Positions 24,985-35,130 of a stretch of DNA of 64,000 nt are shown piece by piece. The DNA comes from JAZGGS01 sp963714405 (lineage in GTDB: Bacteria > Bacteroidota > Ignavibacteria > Ignavibacteriales > Ignavibacteriaceae). The notes beneath the pieces were generated by a model that made no database searches, was not told the origin of the DNA, and saw only the letters and a list, made by a program, of their open reading frames with translations. The stretch is taken from positions 1,116,001 through 1,180,000 of the forward strand of contig CAVQOH010000002.1 of NCBI GenBank assembly GCA_963714405.1, written 5' to 3'. How positions within the stretch are numbered: the first letter of the stretch is position 1; the number at the start of each line of letters is the position of its first letter. A program made the translations under genes and the position numbers.

Positions 24985-27825
24985 ATGAGCCCAAAATCAG
25001 TAATAATATTCATCTCAGTTTTCGCAATATTTTTAATTGCAGGGTGTGGATCTCAAGGAACTGAATTTAAAATTGAAAACGAAAAATATACTCTGAAGAA
25101 CGGTATGGAAGTTATACTTCACGATGACAAATCAGATCCAATAGTATCGGTTGCTGTGCTTTATCACGTTGGATCAAATAGAGAAGTTAAAGGAAGAACA
25201 GGTTTTGCACATCTCTTTGAGCATATGATGTTTCAAGAATCGCAGCATGTTGGGCAGGATCAGTTTTTTCAAAAAATTCAAAACGCAGGAGGAACGCTTA
25301 ACGGAGGCACTTGGAAAGACGGAACGGTTTATTACCAGGTAGTTCCGAGGAATGCTTTAGAAATGGTTCTATGGCTTGAATCTGATAGAATGGGATTTTT
25401 ATTAAGCACGGTTACGCAGGAAGCTTTTATTAATCAGCAATCAGTTGTTCAAAATGAAAAAAGGCAGCGTTATGATAACCAGCCATATGGGCATACGAAT
25501 TATGTGATAGATAAACTTATGTATCCTGAAAATCATCCTTATAACTGGCAGGTAATTGGTGAATTTGAGGACCTTAAAAATGCAACCTTATCCGATGTAC
25601 ATCAGTTTTACAAAACTTGGTATGGCCCCAACAATGCAACTCTTGTAATTGCAGGTGATTTTGACAAAGAAGAAACAAAAAATCTGATCGAAAAATATTT
25701 TGGAGAGCTTTCTTCAGAAGAAGAAGTGAAAAACTTACAACCAATGCCAGTAGCTCTTGATGAAACAAAAAGAGCATATCACGAAGATAATTTTGCTACC
25801 TCACCTGAAATAAATATGGTTTTTCCAACAATTGAACAATTTACAAAAGAATCGTATGCACTTGATCTGTTCAGTGAATTATTTTCTGCAGGGAAAAAAG
25901 CACCTCTTTACAAAGTAATAGTTGAAAATAAAAAACTTGCTCCTTCAGTTTCTGGTTACCAGGAAAGCAATGAAATCGCTGGGACATTTAGAATTCGTAT
26001 TAGAGCTTTTCCTGATAAAAATTTATCGGATGTGGAAAATGCAATTCTTGAAGCATTTGAAAAATTTGAAACCGATGGATTTGCGGAAAAAGATCTTGAT
26101 AGAGTTAAAGCAAAAGTTGAAACAAATTTTTATAACGGTATTTCAAGTATTCTTGGTAAATCATTTCAGCTTGCTTATTACAATGAATTTGCAGGCTCAC
26201 CCGATTTTATTACTAAAGATTTACAACAAACCCTTGATGTAACCAAAGATGATGTAATGAAAGTTTACGAGAAATATATCAAAGGTAAACCATATGTAGT
26301 TACGAGTTTTGTACCAAAAGGAAAACCCGAGTTGCTCGCAATTAATTCAGAAAAGTTTGCCGTTGTGGAAGAAAAAATTGAAGAACAGGATGCAATTGGT
26401 TTACAGGAAGGTGAAAAGGTTGCAGGCGATCAAGTTAAAGCTGAGAAAATCGAATCAAGTTTTGATAGAACAATTGAGCCACCGCTTGGACCTGATCCAT
26501 TGCTCACAATACCAACAGTTTGGAATAATGAACTTGCGAATGGAATAAAAATTTATGGAATAGAACATAGTGAACTTCCTCTTGTTAACTTTTCAATTAC
26601 TATAAAGGGTGGAATGCTCTGTGATAATATTGATAAAATTGGTGTTGCAAACCTGATGACAGATATTATGATGCAGGGCACTAAGAATAAAACACCAATA
26701 GAACTTGAAGAAGCTATTGATGATCTTGGTGCAAGCATAAACATGTACACCGATAAGGAATCAATAGTTATACAAGCAAACTGCCTTTCTTCCAGGTTTA
26801 ATGAAACGTATAACCTTGTTGAGGAAATTCTTTTTGAACCAAGGTGGGATGAAAAAGAATTTGAAAGAGTTAAAAATGAAACAATTGAAACTATAAACAG
26901 GAACACTGCAAATCCTTCAATTGTTGCAGCAAATGTTTTTGATAAAATTATTTACGGAAAAGAAAATATTCTTAGCAACAATACACTTGGAACTGTTAAC
27001 TCAGTTCAAACTATAACTATTGATGATATGAAGAATTTTTATGCTGAAAATTACTCGCCGGTTGTTACAACAATTGCTATTACTGGAGATATCAGTGAAG
27101 AAGATGCTAATGCAGCATTCAAATCACTTGAATTGAGATGGAAAAGAAAGGATTTAAAATTTGCAGAATTTCAATCACCAACAGTACCAGAAAAACCAAC
27201 ACTTTATTTTGTTGATTTTCCTGATGCAAAACAATCTGTAATAAGAATTGGAAACCTGAGCCTTGCTTATAATGATGGAAACTATTACCCGGTCCAGGTA
27301 ATGAATTATAAACTCGGCGGAAATTTTAACAGCTATGTAAATATGATTCTAAGAGAAGAAAAAGGATTTACTTACGGTGCAAGAACTTCATTTAATGGAA
27401 CACTCTACCCGGGATCATTTATAGCGTCTTCCAGTGTAAGATCAAATGCAACTTTTGAATCCACACAAATTTTTATTGATCAAATGAATAAATACCGTGA
27501 AGGAATCAGTAATGAAGACTTAGAGTTTACTAAGAACGCATTAATAAAATCCAATGCTCGCAGATTTGAGACTCTTGGTGCACTTAGAGGAATGTTGGAG
27601 AATATAGCTACATATAATCTTCCTTTTGATTATGTAAAGAAGTATGAAGAAATTGTGAGAAAAATGACTTTGGAAGAACATAAAAAACTTGCAAACGAGT
27701 TTATTGATCCTAACGTGATGACTTACGTTATTGTTGGAGATGCAAAAACCCAGTTAAACCAACTAAAGCAGCTTGGCGTAGGTAATCCTGTTTTGGTTGA
27801 TAAAGAAGGAAATCCGGTTAAGTAA
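24985..27825 (+). CDS. M16-family zinc metalloprotease, two-domain lipoprotein
   Basis: A 946-residue protein with lipobox IAGC (Cys about 21). Two M16 halves are present. The N-terminal half (about 35-450) has the inverted zinc motif HLFEH inside GFAHLFEHMMFQES. The C-terminal half (about 510-930) lacks that motif and would be the non-catalytic partner (SVIRIGNLSLAYNDG, REEKGFTYGARTSFNG). GGAGG upstream of the ATG supports the start. Members of this family degrade peptides in the periplasm. A terminator follows at 27847. Confidence 0.92.
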   Translation: MSPKSVIIFISVFAIFLIAGCGSQGTEFKIENEKYTLKNGMEVILHDDKSDPIVSVAVLYHVGSNREVKGRTGFAHLFEHMMFQESQHVGQDQFFQKIQNAGGTLNGGTWKDGTVYYQVVPRNALEMVLWLESDRMGFLLSTVTQEAFINQQSVVQNEKRQRYDNQPYGHTNYVIDKLMYPENHPYNWQVIGEFEDLKNATLSDVHQFYKTWYGPNNATLVIAGDFDKEETKNLIEKYFGELSSEEEVKNLQPMPVALDETKRAYHEDNFATSPEINMVFPTIEQFTKESYALDLFSELFSAGKKAPLYKVIVENKKLAPSVSGYQESNEIAGTFRIRIRAFPDKNLSDVENAILEAFEKFETDGFAEKDLDRVKAKVETNFYNGISSILGKSFQLAYYNEFAGSPDFITKDLQQTLDVTKDDVMKVYEKYIKGKPYVVTSFVPKGKPELLAINSEKFAVVEEKIEEQDAIGLQEGEKVAGDQVKAEKIESSFDRTIEPPLGPDPLLTIPTVWNNELANGIKIYGIEHSELPLVNFSITIKGGMLCDNIDKIGVANLMTDIMMQGTKNKTPIELEEAIDDLGASINMYTDKESIVIQANCLSSRFNETYNLVEEILFEPRWDEKEFERVKNETIETINRNTANPSIVAANVFDKIIYGKENILSNNTLGTVNSVQTITIDDMKNFYAENYSPVVTTIAITGDISEEDANAAFKSLELRWKRKDLKFAEFQSPTVPEKPTLYFVDFPDAKQSVIRIGNLSLAYNDGNYYPVQVMNYKLGGNFNSYVNMILREEKGFTYGARTSFNGTLYPGSFIASSSVRSNATFESTQIFIDQMNKYREGISNEDLEFTKNALIKSNARRFETLGALRGMLENIATYNLPFDYVKKYEEIVRKMTLEEHKKLANEFIDPNVMTYVIVGDAKTQLNQLKQLGVGNPVLVDKEGNPVK

Positions 27826-27846
27826 CTTAGTTAAATTTCTTAAATG

Positions 27847-27883
27847 AAGGGCTGTTCAAATAATTCGTTCAGCCCTTTTTTAT
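27847..27883 (+). terminator. Terminator of the M16 protease gene
   Basis: AAGGGCTG / CAGCCCTT stem (8 bp) with a 15-base loop, followed by a run of T. Confidence 0.8.
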
Positions 27884-27970
27884 TGTGATTTTTATTGATA
27901 ATAATTATTTATCTGTTTAATTTGAATTTGTTACTTTCTGGCTTATAAAATTTTTTTACCAGGATATTAT

Positions 27971-28183
27971 ATGAAAGAATTTTTTGGTGTAAAGGAAGTT
28001 GCAAAACTTCTTAACATAAGCAGATCAACAGTTTTGTATCATATTAAATCTGGTCATCTGCATGCTCAACAGGTAGGTCGGATATATATCATTTCGAAAG
28101 AAGACTTTGGTGATTTCTTAAAAAAACATAGAGAACCGAAAAAGAAAAGTTCAAGATCGCAGCAAACACAGCTTAATTTTTAA
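27971..28183 (+). CDS. Excisionase/MerR-type helix-turn-helix protein
   Basis: A 70-residue HTH_17 (excisionase family) DNA-binding protein: FFGVKEVAKLLNISRSTVLY, then HLHAQQVGRIYIISKEDFGD and a basic tail. Such proteins bend DNA for recombinases or act as small regulators. It precedes the DUF2779 gene by 130 bases, too far to call an operon with confidence. No phage gene is adjacent. Confidence 0.75.
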   Translation: MKEFFGVKEVAKLLNISRSTVLYHIKSGHLHAQQVGRIYIISKEDFGDFLKKHREPKKKSSRSQQTQLNF

Positions 28184-28312
28184 ACCATTCCTTAAAATCA
28201 AAATCACTTTTTGTTCAATTTCCCTGTTTAATTATTTTTTCCAAAGAGCAAATAAAAATGCTAATATAAATTAATAGCAGTATATTTAAATTATAACAAA
28301 TCAAATGAAGTT

Positions 28313-29788
28313 ATGGGCTCACATCTTTTAAGCAAATCATCTTTTATTAAAGGCCTTCAATGCGAAAAACATCTTTACCTTTATAAGCATCACTATAATG
28401 AAATGGATGAATTTTCTGATATGCAGAAGGCAATATTTAAGAGAGGAACTGATGTAGGAATTCTTGCACAGAAGCTCTTTCCGGGAGGTGAACTTGCTAC
28501 AACGGGTGCGCCGCCAAACTATACAAAAGGTTTACTAAAAACCGCTGAACTTATTGATAAGAAATCAAAAGCAGTTTATGAGGCAGCATTCCAGTTTAAT
28601 GATGTACTTGTAATTACAGATATAGTTGTCGGAAACAAAAAAAAGTGGGATGCATATGAAGTAAAGAGCTCAACCTCAGTTTCAGAGACATATTTAAATG
28701 ATGCTGCTCTGCAATATTACGTGCTTTCGAATTCCGGAATTGATATTAATGATTTTTCTATAGTTTACATTAATAACCAGTATATAAGGCAAGGTAAGCT
28801 CGATATAAAGAAATTATTCATAGTTGAATCTGTGCTTGAACATCTTGTACCTATGCAGGAAATTATTGAAGAAAATGTTGAACGTCTAAAAAATGTTATA
28901 AGAAAAAGAGATATACCGTATATTGATATCGGTGAGCAATGCCATAATCCTTATAAGTGCGGCTATTTTAATTATTGTAGAAAACATATACCTGAGAATT
29001 CCATCTTTGATTTTTCAGGAATGCATTTAAGAAAGAAATATGAATTGTATAATGATGGAATAATTAAACTTGATGATGTGCCATTAGATTATACTTTAAA
29101 TAAAAGCAGCAAGCTGCAGTTAGAAACTTATAAGAATAACCAAAGAATTATAGATAAAGAAGCAATTAAAGAGTTTGTTTCTGATTTGAATTACCCGCTT
29201 TACTTTATGGATTTTGAAACGTTCCAGCCAGCTGTTCCATTATTTGATAATTCAAAACCATACCAGCAGATTCCTTTTCAATATTCTATTCATTATAAGG
29301 AGGATATATTAAGTGAATTACAGCATTTTGAATTTTTAGCAGAACCAGGAGAAGATCCAAGAATAAAATTTATTGAAGGTTTATTAAAAGATATCGATGA
29401 AAATGGTGATATAATTGTTTACAATAAAACTTTTGAAGCAACAAGATTAAAAGAAATCGCAAATGATTTTTCCAAATATGCTGAACAGATTGAAGAGAGA
29501 ATTTCCCGGATAAAAGATTTGATGATTCTCTTTAGGCAGAGATCTTATTTTGCACCCGAAATGAAGGGCTCATATTCAATCAAATCAGTTCTTCCTGCAC
29601 TTGCTCCAGAATTAAGTTATCAGGAACTGGAAATAAAAGAGGGAGGTTTGGCATCAATTGCTTACGAAAGTTTATGGAACGAAACCGATTTGATGATTAT
29701 TGCTGATACAAGAAAGCAATTATTAAATTACTGCAAACTTGATACATATGCGATGGTTAAAATTCTGGAAAAATTGAACAGGATTTGA
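28313..29788 (+). CDS. DUF2779 protein: RecB-like nuclease plus DEDD exonuclease-like domain
   Basis: A 491-residue protein. The N-terminal third has a PD-(D/E)xK-like nuclease core (VLVITDIVVGNKKKWDAYEV, ending EVKSS). A cysteine cluster follows (GEQCHNPYKCGYFNYC) that resembles the Fe-S-binding cysteines of Cas4/AddB-type nucleases. The C-terminal DUF2779 domain begins with YFMDFETFQPAVP and ends with YCKLDTYAM, the acidic residues of a DEDD (RNase H-like) exonuclease. The family is widespread and uncharacterised; a role in DNA processing or defence is possible but not established. Confidence 0.8.
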   Translation: MGSHLLSKSSFIKGLQCEKHLYLYKHHYNEMDEFSDMQKAIFKRGTDVGILAQKLFPGGELATTGAPPNYTKGLLKTAELIDKKSKAVYEAAFQFNDVLVITDIVVGNKKKWDAYEVKSSTSVSETYLNDAALQYYVLSNSGIDINDFSIVYINNQYIRQGKLDIKKLFIVESVLEHLVPMQEIIEENVERLKNVIRKRDIPYIDIGEQCHNPYKCGYFNYCRKHIPENSIFDFSGMHLRKKYELYNDGIIKLDDVPLDYTLNKSSKLQLETYKNNQRIIDKEAIKEFVSDLNYPLYFMDFETFQPAVPLFDNSKPYQQIPFQYSIHYKEDILSELQHFEFLAEPGEDPRIKFIEGLLKDIDENGDIIVYNKTFEATRLKEIANDFSKYAEQIEERISRIKDLMILFRQRSYFAPEMKGSYSIKSVLPALAPELSYQELEIKEGGLASIAYESLWNETDLMIIADTRKQLLNYCKLDTYAMVKILEKLNRI

Positions 29789-29855
29789 TTTAAACATTTA
29801 AGTAAATTGTAAAAATTTTTTTGTTAACACCTGCTTAAAAAGTTAGGAGTTAAAA

Positions 29856-31643
29856 ATGAAAAACCTTGTTTTCATATCAATATTTTTATTCTCGCTATCA
29901 ATCTCTAACCTATTGGTAGCTCAATATATTCCCACATCACCCTATCTGCAAAATCCATCACTCGCTATAGGCTACACTGATAGTTGTGCGCAGTTCTGGC
30001 TTCAAACTTATGATTATGCTTTTGGTGGATTCTTTACAAGAGTAGATAAGTCTGGAAATATTATTGGAACTAACAAACATATGTTAACGCAAACTCGTAA
30101 TATTTATGCAATGGTTCGTGCTTATATGTTAACAGGAGATTCTACTTATATAGGTTTAGCCAAAGAAGCTTTAAACTGGATGTATGAACATGCATGGGAT
30201 AATGTTAGCAACGGATGGTTCCAGGAATTGGATATTAGTGGTAATCCTATTAATCCAGTTGCTGATAAAACCGCTTTTTTCCAGCACTATGCATTACTTG
30301 GTATTACAGCCTACTATGAAGCAACGAGAGACACAACAGCATGGAACTGGTTAATGAAGGGCTATAATCATTTGGAAAATATTTACTGGGATACACGATT
30401 ATCATTTTTAGGATATTATGATAAAGCCAGTTTTAATAATCAGAATTCTTGGGATAAAAGTTTTAATGCAACAGTAGATGCAATCACAACACATTTGTTA
30501 TACCTTTATTTAATGAAAGAAGAGCCAGTTTATCAATCAAGGTTGGAAGAACTTGCCATTGAAATTATCAATCACATGGTTGCAAGTATGCCGCAGCAAA
30601 CAATTGGTTTTGTAGAAAGATATGATTCTGACTGGAATTGGGATAACAGTGAAACGATGACAATAATGGGACACGTTTTAAAAGCCGGTTGGTGTTTGGC
30701 AAGAATTCATCATTTATTTCCTGATCCCTCTTATTTAATCAATGCAGAAACTTTGATTTCTCATGTTTGGAATAATGGTTATGATCATGAATTCTGGGGA
30801 CCGTATAAAGATTTTAATCGTGTTACAGGTGAGTTACTTTTATGGGGATTGCCGGATACAACAAAGGCATGGTGGCAGTTAGAGCAGGCAATTACTGCTG
30901 GTTTGCAAATGTATGATATCACAAAAGAATCATGGTATTTACAGATGGCAGATGAATCAATAAAATTTTACATGCAATATTTTGTTGATAATGTGAATGG
31001 TGAAGTTTATGCAGATAGAACCCGTTATGGAGGATTTGCATGGAATGAAGAAAAAGGTGGGGACTGGAAAGCCGGCTATCATTCAACTGAACTTGGATAT
31101 TATACATATTTGTATGGAAACTTATTTTATACCAATCAACCGGTAACACTGCATTACCAATTTTACCCGTTACCGGTTGAAAGGGAAATTATATTAACAC
31201 CTTTGGCAATTAAAGATAGTAACCTGATTATTGCACAAGTTTTACGTGATGGACAACTTTATACAAACTATGATCCCGTTAACCGGATCTTAACACTTCC
31301 GGCAGGAACAGGTGGAAACTTTAAAGTAAAATATAATCCAATTATAACTAGTGTTAATCCTGAACAAATTGCACAGACTAATAACTATAAGCTATATCAG
31401 AATTATCCAAACCCTTTTAATCCCTCAACAACAATCAGATATTCGGTTCCACAACCTTCATTTGTAGAAATAAATATTTTTGATGTCTTGGGCAATAAAA
31501 TTGCAGCACTGATTAGTGAAGAAAAACCAGCGGGTGAATATGAACTTGATTTTGATGGTAATGGATTAACAAGCGGAGTTTATTTCTATCAGCTTAAAGC
31601 TGGCGAATTTGTAGAGACGAAGAAAATGGTATTAATGAAATAA
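29856..31643 (+). CDS. Secreted AGE-family (N-acylglucosamine 2-epimerase-like) protein with T9SS domain
   Basis: A 595-residue protein with signal peptide (1-22). Residues about 40-425 form an (alpha/alpha)6 barrel of the AGE superfamily (QTRNIYAMVRAYMLTGD, FFQHYALLGITAYYEATRD, MTIMGHVLKAGWCLARI). A small beta domain follows, then a T9SS sorting domain (YQNYPNPFNPSTTIRYS ... SGVYFYQLKAG ... KKMVLMK). It would act on a sugar or oligosaccharide outside the cell; either epimerase or lyase chemistry is possible. Ribosome binding site AGGAG at 29844-29848. A perfect palindrome terminator follows. Confidence 0.8.
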   Translation: MKNLVFISIFLFSLSISNLLVAQYIPTSPYLQNPSLAIGYTDSCAQFWLQTYDYAFGGFFTRVDKSGNIIGTNKHMLTQTRNIYAMVRAYMLTGDSTYIGLAKEALNWMYEHAWDNVSNGWFQELDISGNPINPVADKTAFFQHYALLGITAYYEATRDTTAWNWLMKGYNHLENIYWDTRLSFLGYYDKASFNNQNSWDKSFNATVDAITTHLLYLYLMKEEPVYQSRLEELAIEIINHMVASMPQQTIGFVERYDSDWNWDNSETMTIMGHVLKAGWCLARIHHLFPDPSYLINAETLISHVWNNGYDHEFWGPYKDFNRVTGELLLWGLPDTTKAWWQLEQAITAGLQMYDITKESWYLQMADESIKFYMQYFVDNVNGEVYADRTRYGGFAWNEEKGGDWKAGYHSTELGYYTYLYGNLFYTNQPVTLHYQFYPLPVEREIILTPLAIKDSNLIIAQVLRDGQLYTNYDPVNRILTLPAGTGGNFKVKYNPIITSVNPEQIAQTNNYKLYQNYPNPFNPSTTIRYSVPQPSFVEINIFDVLGNKIAALISEEKPAGEYELDFDGNGLTSGVYFYQLKAGEFVETKKMVLMK

Positions 31644-31644
31644 A

Positions 31645-31668
31645 AAAGGCGATCATATGATCGCCTTT
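31645..31668. terminator. Bidirectional terminator, perfect 24-bp palindrome
   Basis: AAAGGCGATCAT and its exact complement ATGATCGCCTTT lie between the convergent genes ending at 31643 and 31678. Confidence 0.85.
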
Positions 31669-31677
31669 CAGAATAAA

Positions 31678-34600
31678 TTATTTATTCCATCCGGGAACTC
31701 TTCCGGGAGTCCACGGTGCACCGTATTTTTCCATTTCCGCTTCAAGATTTTTCAAATCTATTTCAATTAGTTGCCTTATCTTTTCAAGTAGTAAATTAAA
31801 TATTTCTGATGCGGTCGTATAACTATCTCTTTGAGTTTGAGTTGGCGAGGAAGTTGTTCTCCACATTCCCCATGCAATTTCATTTAAGCGGTCATAAACA
31901 GTTAAATAAGTCGGTTCATTTCTTTTGGTAATTGTTTCATCTCTGTAAAGATGCTGGAGAATATCCTCAGTTTCACTTTTAATTCTAAGTGCATCATCGA
32001 TTAAACTGTTTGGTGCATTAGGAGTTTGCTTAATAGCATAAATGAGGATATCAGTTTTCTCTTTAAGATCACGCGTTGAATTTAATGTTCCTTCTACAGC
32101 GCGGTTAAATTCCCAGAATTCTTTTTGAAAAGCAACAAGTTCTGCTCTATCTTCAGCGGGTAAAGTTGTGTTCTGCAAAATCCTAGCTTCAAAAGATTGC
32201 GGGCCTGCAAGCCTGGTTAGCTCTCCATCAACACTCATAAACATTTCAACAGAATATGTTCCCGGCATAACAGGTGTACCGCTTTCATTTTTATTTGTAA
32301 CTTCTTTTACAGGATTTGTACTGGCAAATCGTAAATCCCAAGTAGTCCTGTTTATTCCAGATTTTACATCCTCCCTTAATTTTCTTACAACATTTCCACT
32401 CTCATCTGAAATAATAAAAAGTAAATAGGGTTTTTCTTCTCTATCTTCTTGCCGGAGTTCGTTCCAGCTTGGATAGTATACTGGTTTTCCATCTTTTATT
32501 AATTCTTTTTCTTTTTCAGATCTCTGTATCTTTTTTGTTTTGGGTGCATCTTTAATATAGTATGTTATTGTAGCACCAAATGGAGGATTTTCTGCTTTAA
32601 AAAATGAATGCCCAACACCACCAAAAGTTCCTCTGCGCTTCATAAACATCAAGGCATCTTTAACAGGAAATAATATATTCTCATTATCATCAAGATTTTT
32701 TTCTGTTATATCTCTTAAAGCGGAATAATTATCAAGCACATAAAATCCTCTTCCAAAAGTTCCAAGCACCAGATCATTTTCTCTTCTTTGAATATCAATA
32801 TCTCTCACAGCAATAGTTGGAAGATCACCTTTTAGCTGAATCCATTTTTTGCCTTCATTTATTGAAAAGTAAACTCCGTACTCTGTTCCAATGAAAAGCA
32901 GTTCAGGTTTCTCGTGATCCTGAATAATCGAATAAGCAACATGCGGTTCCTTTAAATCACCACTAATTGATTGCCAGGTATTTCCTCTATCAGTACTCTT
33001 TAATACATAAGGTTTAAAATCTGCTCTTTTATGGTTATCAAATGTTGCATAAACTGTATTTGCATCATGCAGTGAAGCGTAAAGGCAGCTAACGTATGTT
33101 GTTCCCGGAACACTTGGAAAAGTATCAATTTTTCTCCAGCTAGTTCCACCATTTTCAGTTACCTGAATTAATCCATCATCAGTTCCAATATAAATTAATC
33201 CTTCCTGTAAAGGAGATTCACTTAGAGAGACTATATTACCGTAAAAAGAAGTTGAAGAATTTTTTGCAACTGCATCAACGCTCCAGACATTTCCCATTAC
33301 TTCAAGTTTGTTCCTATCAATTTGTCTTGTAAGATCATCACTAATTGCTACCCAGCTGTTTCCACGATCATCACTTTTAAATAGTTTATTTGCAGCAAAG
33401 TATAATCTTGTGTGGCTGTGAGGTGAAATTATTAATGGCGAATCCCAGTTCCACCTGTACGGCTCTTCACCGCTTCCTTCCTGTGGTTTAATTGAAATAA
33501 CTTCTCCGCTTTTTTTATCATAACGAGCTAATCCTCCATACTGGTATTGTGTGTAAACAATATTTGGATCTGTTGGATCAACAGCAGCTTCGTAGCCATC
33601 GCCGCCTAAAGTTGGAATCCAATCAGCGTTAACAATTCCTTCGTTATTTATTGTTTGAGAAGGAACGCCCATACTGTTGTTATCCTGTGTACCACCATAA
33701 ACCCAGTAGAAAGGTTCAGAATTATCAACACTTACTCTGTAAAACTGTGTAACAGGTAAGTTTGATTTGAATAACCATGATTTTCCGCTATCAAATGTTT
33801 CATAAATTCCGCCATCACCACCTACAAGAAAGTGTTCAGGATTAATTGGATTTATCCACAATGCATGATCATCAACATGTCTTGATTCATTACTGAGATC
33901 AGTGAATGTAATTCCACCATCGATTGAAACTTTCGATCTAGTATCAAGTGAATAGATTTTATTTACATCCTGTGGGTCACAAAATATTTCGTTGTAATAT
34001 TGTGCACTTACAGTTTTGTAATCATTTGTTTTGTTCCACGAAGCACCTCTGTTAGTTGATTTATAGAATCCACTCTTATCACCCTGTGCTTCAATAATAG
34101 CAAAAACATAATCAGTATTAACAGGTGAGATTGCCAAACCAATTCTGCCAATATCTCCTGATGGTAAACCTGCCTTTAATTTGTTCCATGTTTCGCCTGC
34201 ATCTGTTGATTTATAAATTGCACCTTCTGGTCCGCCGTTAAGTAAAACCCAAACATGTCTTCTTCTCTGGTAAGATGCAGCATAAAGAACATCAGGATTT
34301 CTTGTATCCATCACTACATCGGTAACACCTGTATTTTCACTTATGTAAAGAACCGAATCCCACGTAGCGCCGTAATCAGTAGATTTATAAAGTCCGCGAT
34401 CACCCCCCGGTCCCCAAAGTGGTCCCTGGGCAGCAACATATATTACTTTTGAATCTCTCGGATCAATTAAAATTTTTGCAATATGCTCTGATTTTTTTAA
34501 TCCAATATTTGTAAAACTCTTTCCACCATCTTCCGATCTGTAAATTCCATCTCCCCACGAAACAGAACGCTGGCTGTTGTTCTCACCAGTTCCCACATAA

Positions 34601-34938
34601 ACAACATGTGGATTATTTGGATCAAGCGTTACACAGCCAATTGAATAGGAGCCATAATTATCAAAAATCGGTTCCCACGTTGTTCCCGAGTTTGTAGTTT
34701 TCCAAACATTTCCCGAAGCAACTGCTACGTAAAATTCGTGAAAATTATTTGGATTAACAGCAAAATCCGTAATCCTTCCTGAAGTTATTGCAGGCCCAAG
34801 GGAACGGAATTTTAGTCCATCAAATGTTGATGATTTATAAGGATCTTTATCTTCTTTCTCTTCATTATTGTTTTGTGCAACCAAAACTGTTAAAGAACAA
34901 AGTATTAATGATAAAACAAGAACTACTCTTTTAATCAT
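31678..34938 (-). CDS. Exported sortilin/VPS10-like BNR-repeat protein
   Basis: A 1,086-residue protein with signal peptide (1-21). Residues about 30-750 form one or two beta-propellers of BNR/sortilin repeats (TTNSGTTWEPIF, SEDGGKSFTNIG, STDAGETWNKL, SFDSGKSW-like text). A C-terminal domain (about 850-1080) carries GINRTTWDLRFAS and a helical end. It belongs to the large family annotated as 'glycosyl hydrolase' or 'sortilin', for which hydrolase activity is unproven. No T9SS signal was seen, so it is probably periplasmic. Confidence 0.85.
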   Translation of the reverse strand: MIKRVVLVLSLILCSLTVLVAQNNNEEKEDKDPYKSSTFDGLKFRSLGPAITSGRITDFAVNPNNFHEFYVAVASGNVWKTTNSGTTWEPIFDNYGSYSIGCVTLDPNNPHVVYVGTGENNSQRSVSWGDGIYRSEDGGKSFTNIGLKKSEHIAKILIDPRDSKVIYVAAQGPLWGPGGDRGLYKSTDYGATWDSVLYISENTGVTDVVMDTRNPDVLYAASYQRRRHVWVLLNGGPEGAIYKSTDAGETWNKLKAGLPSGDIGRIGLAISPVNTDYVFAIIEAQGDKSGFYKSTNRGASWNKTNDYKTVSAQYYNEIFCDPQDVNKIYSLDTRSKVSIDGGITFTDLSNESRHVDDHALWINPINPEHFLVGGDGGIYETFDSGKSWLFKSNLPVTQFYRVSVDNSEPFYWVYGGTQDNNSMGVPSQTINNEGIVNADWIPTLGGDGYEAAVDPTDPNIVYTQYQYGGLARYDKKSGEVISIKPQEGSGEEPYRWNWDSPLIISPHSHTRLYFAANKLFKSDDRGNSWVAISDDLTRQIDRNKLEVMGNVWSVDAVAKNSSTSFYGNIVSLSESPLQEGLIYIGTDDGLIQVTENGGTSWRKIDTFPSVPGTTYVSCLYASLHDANTVYATFDNHKRADFKPYVLKSTDRGNTWQSISGDLKEPHVAYSIIQDHEKPELLFIGTEYGVYFSINEGKKWIQLKGDLPTIAVRDIDIQRRENDLVLGTFGRGFYVLDNYSALRDITEKNLDDNENILFPVKDALMFMKRRGTFGGVGHSFFKAENPPFGATITYYIKDAPKTKKIQRSEKEKELIKDGKPVYYPSWNELRQEDREEKPYLLFIISDESGNVVRKLREDVKSGINRTTWDLRFASTNPVKEVTNKNESGTPVMPGTYSVEMFMSVDGELTRLAGPQSFEARILQNTTLPAEDRAELVAFQKEFWEFNRAVEGTLNSTRDLKEKTDILIYAIKQTPNAPNSLIDDALRIKSETEDILQHLYRDETITKRNEPTYLTVYDRLNEIAWGMWRTTSSPTQTQRDSYTTASEIFNLLLEKIRQLIEIDLKNLEAEMEKYGAPWTPGRVPGWNK

Positions 34939-35130
34939 TTTTACACCTGGTAAATTTATTGAAATGAATTATTTACAGAATTAGAGGTTTTTCTAAAAGC
35001 ATTGTGAAAATTATATAAAGAAGATGAGTAATTCAATTTGAATTTGATGAATGGAAAATTTGAAAATTCAAGTTTCACTTTAAGAAAGACATAAGTAACT
35101 TTGTGAAGAAAATAATAATAGGACAAAATA

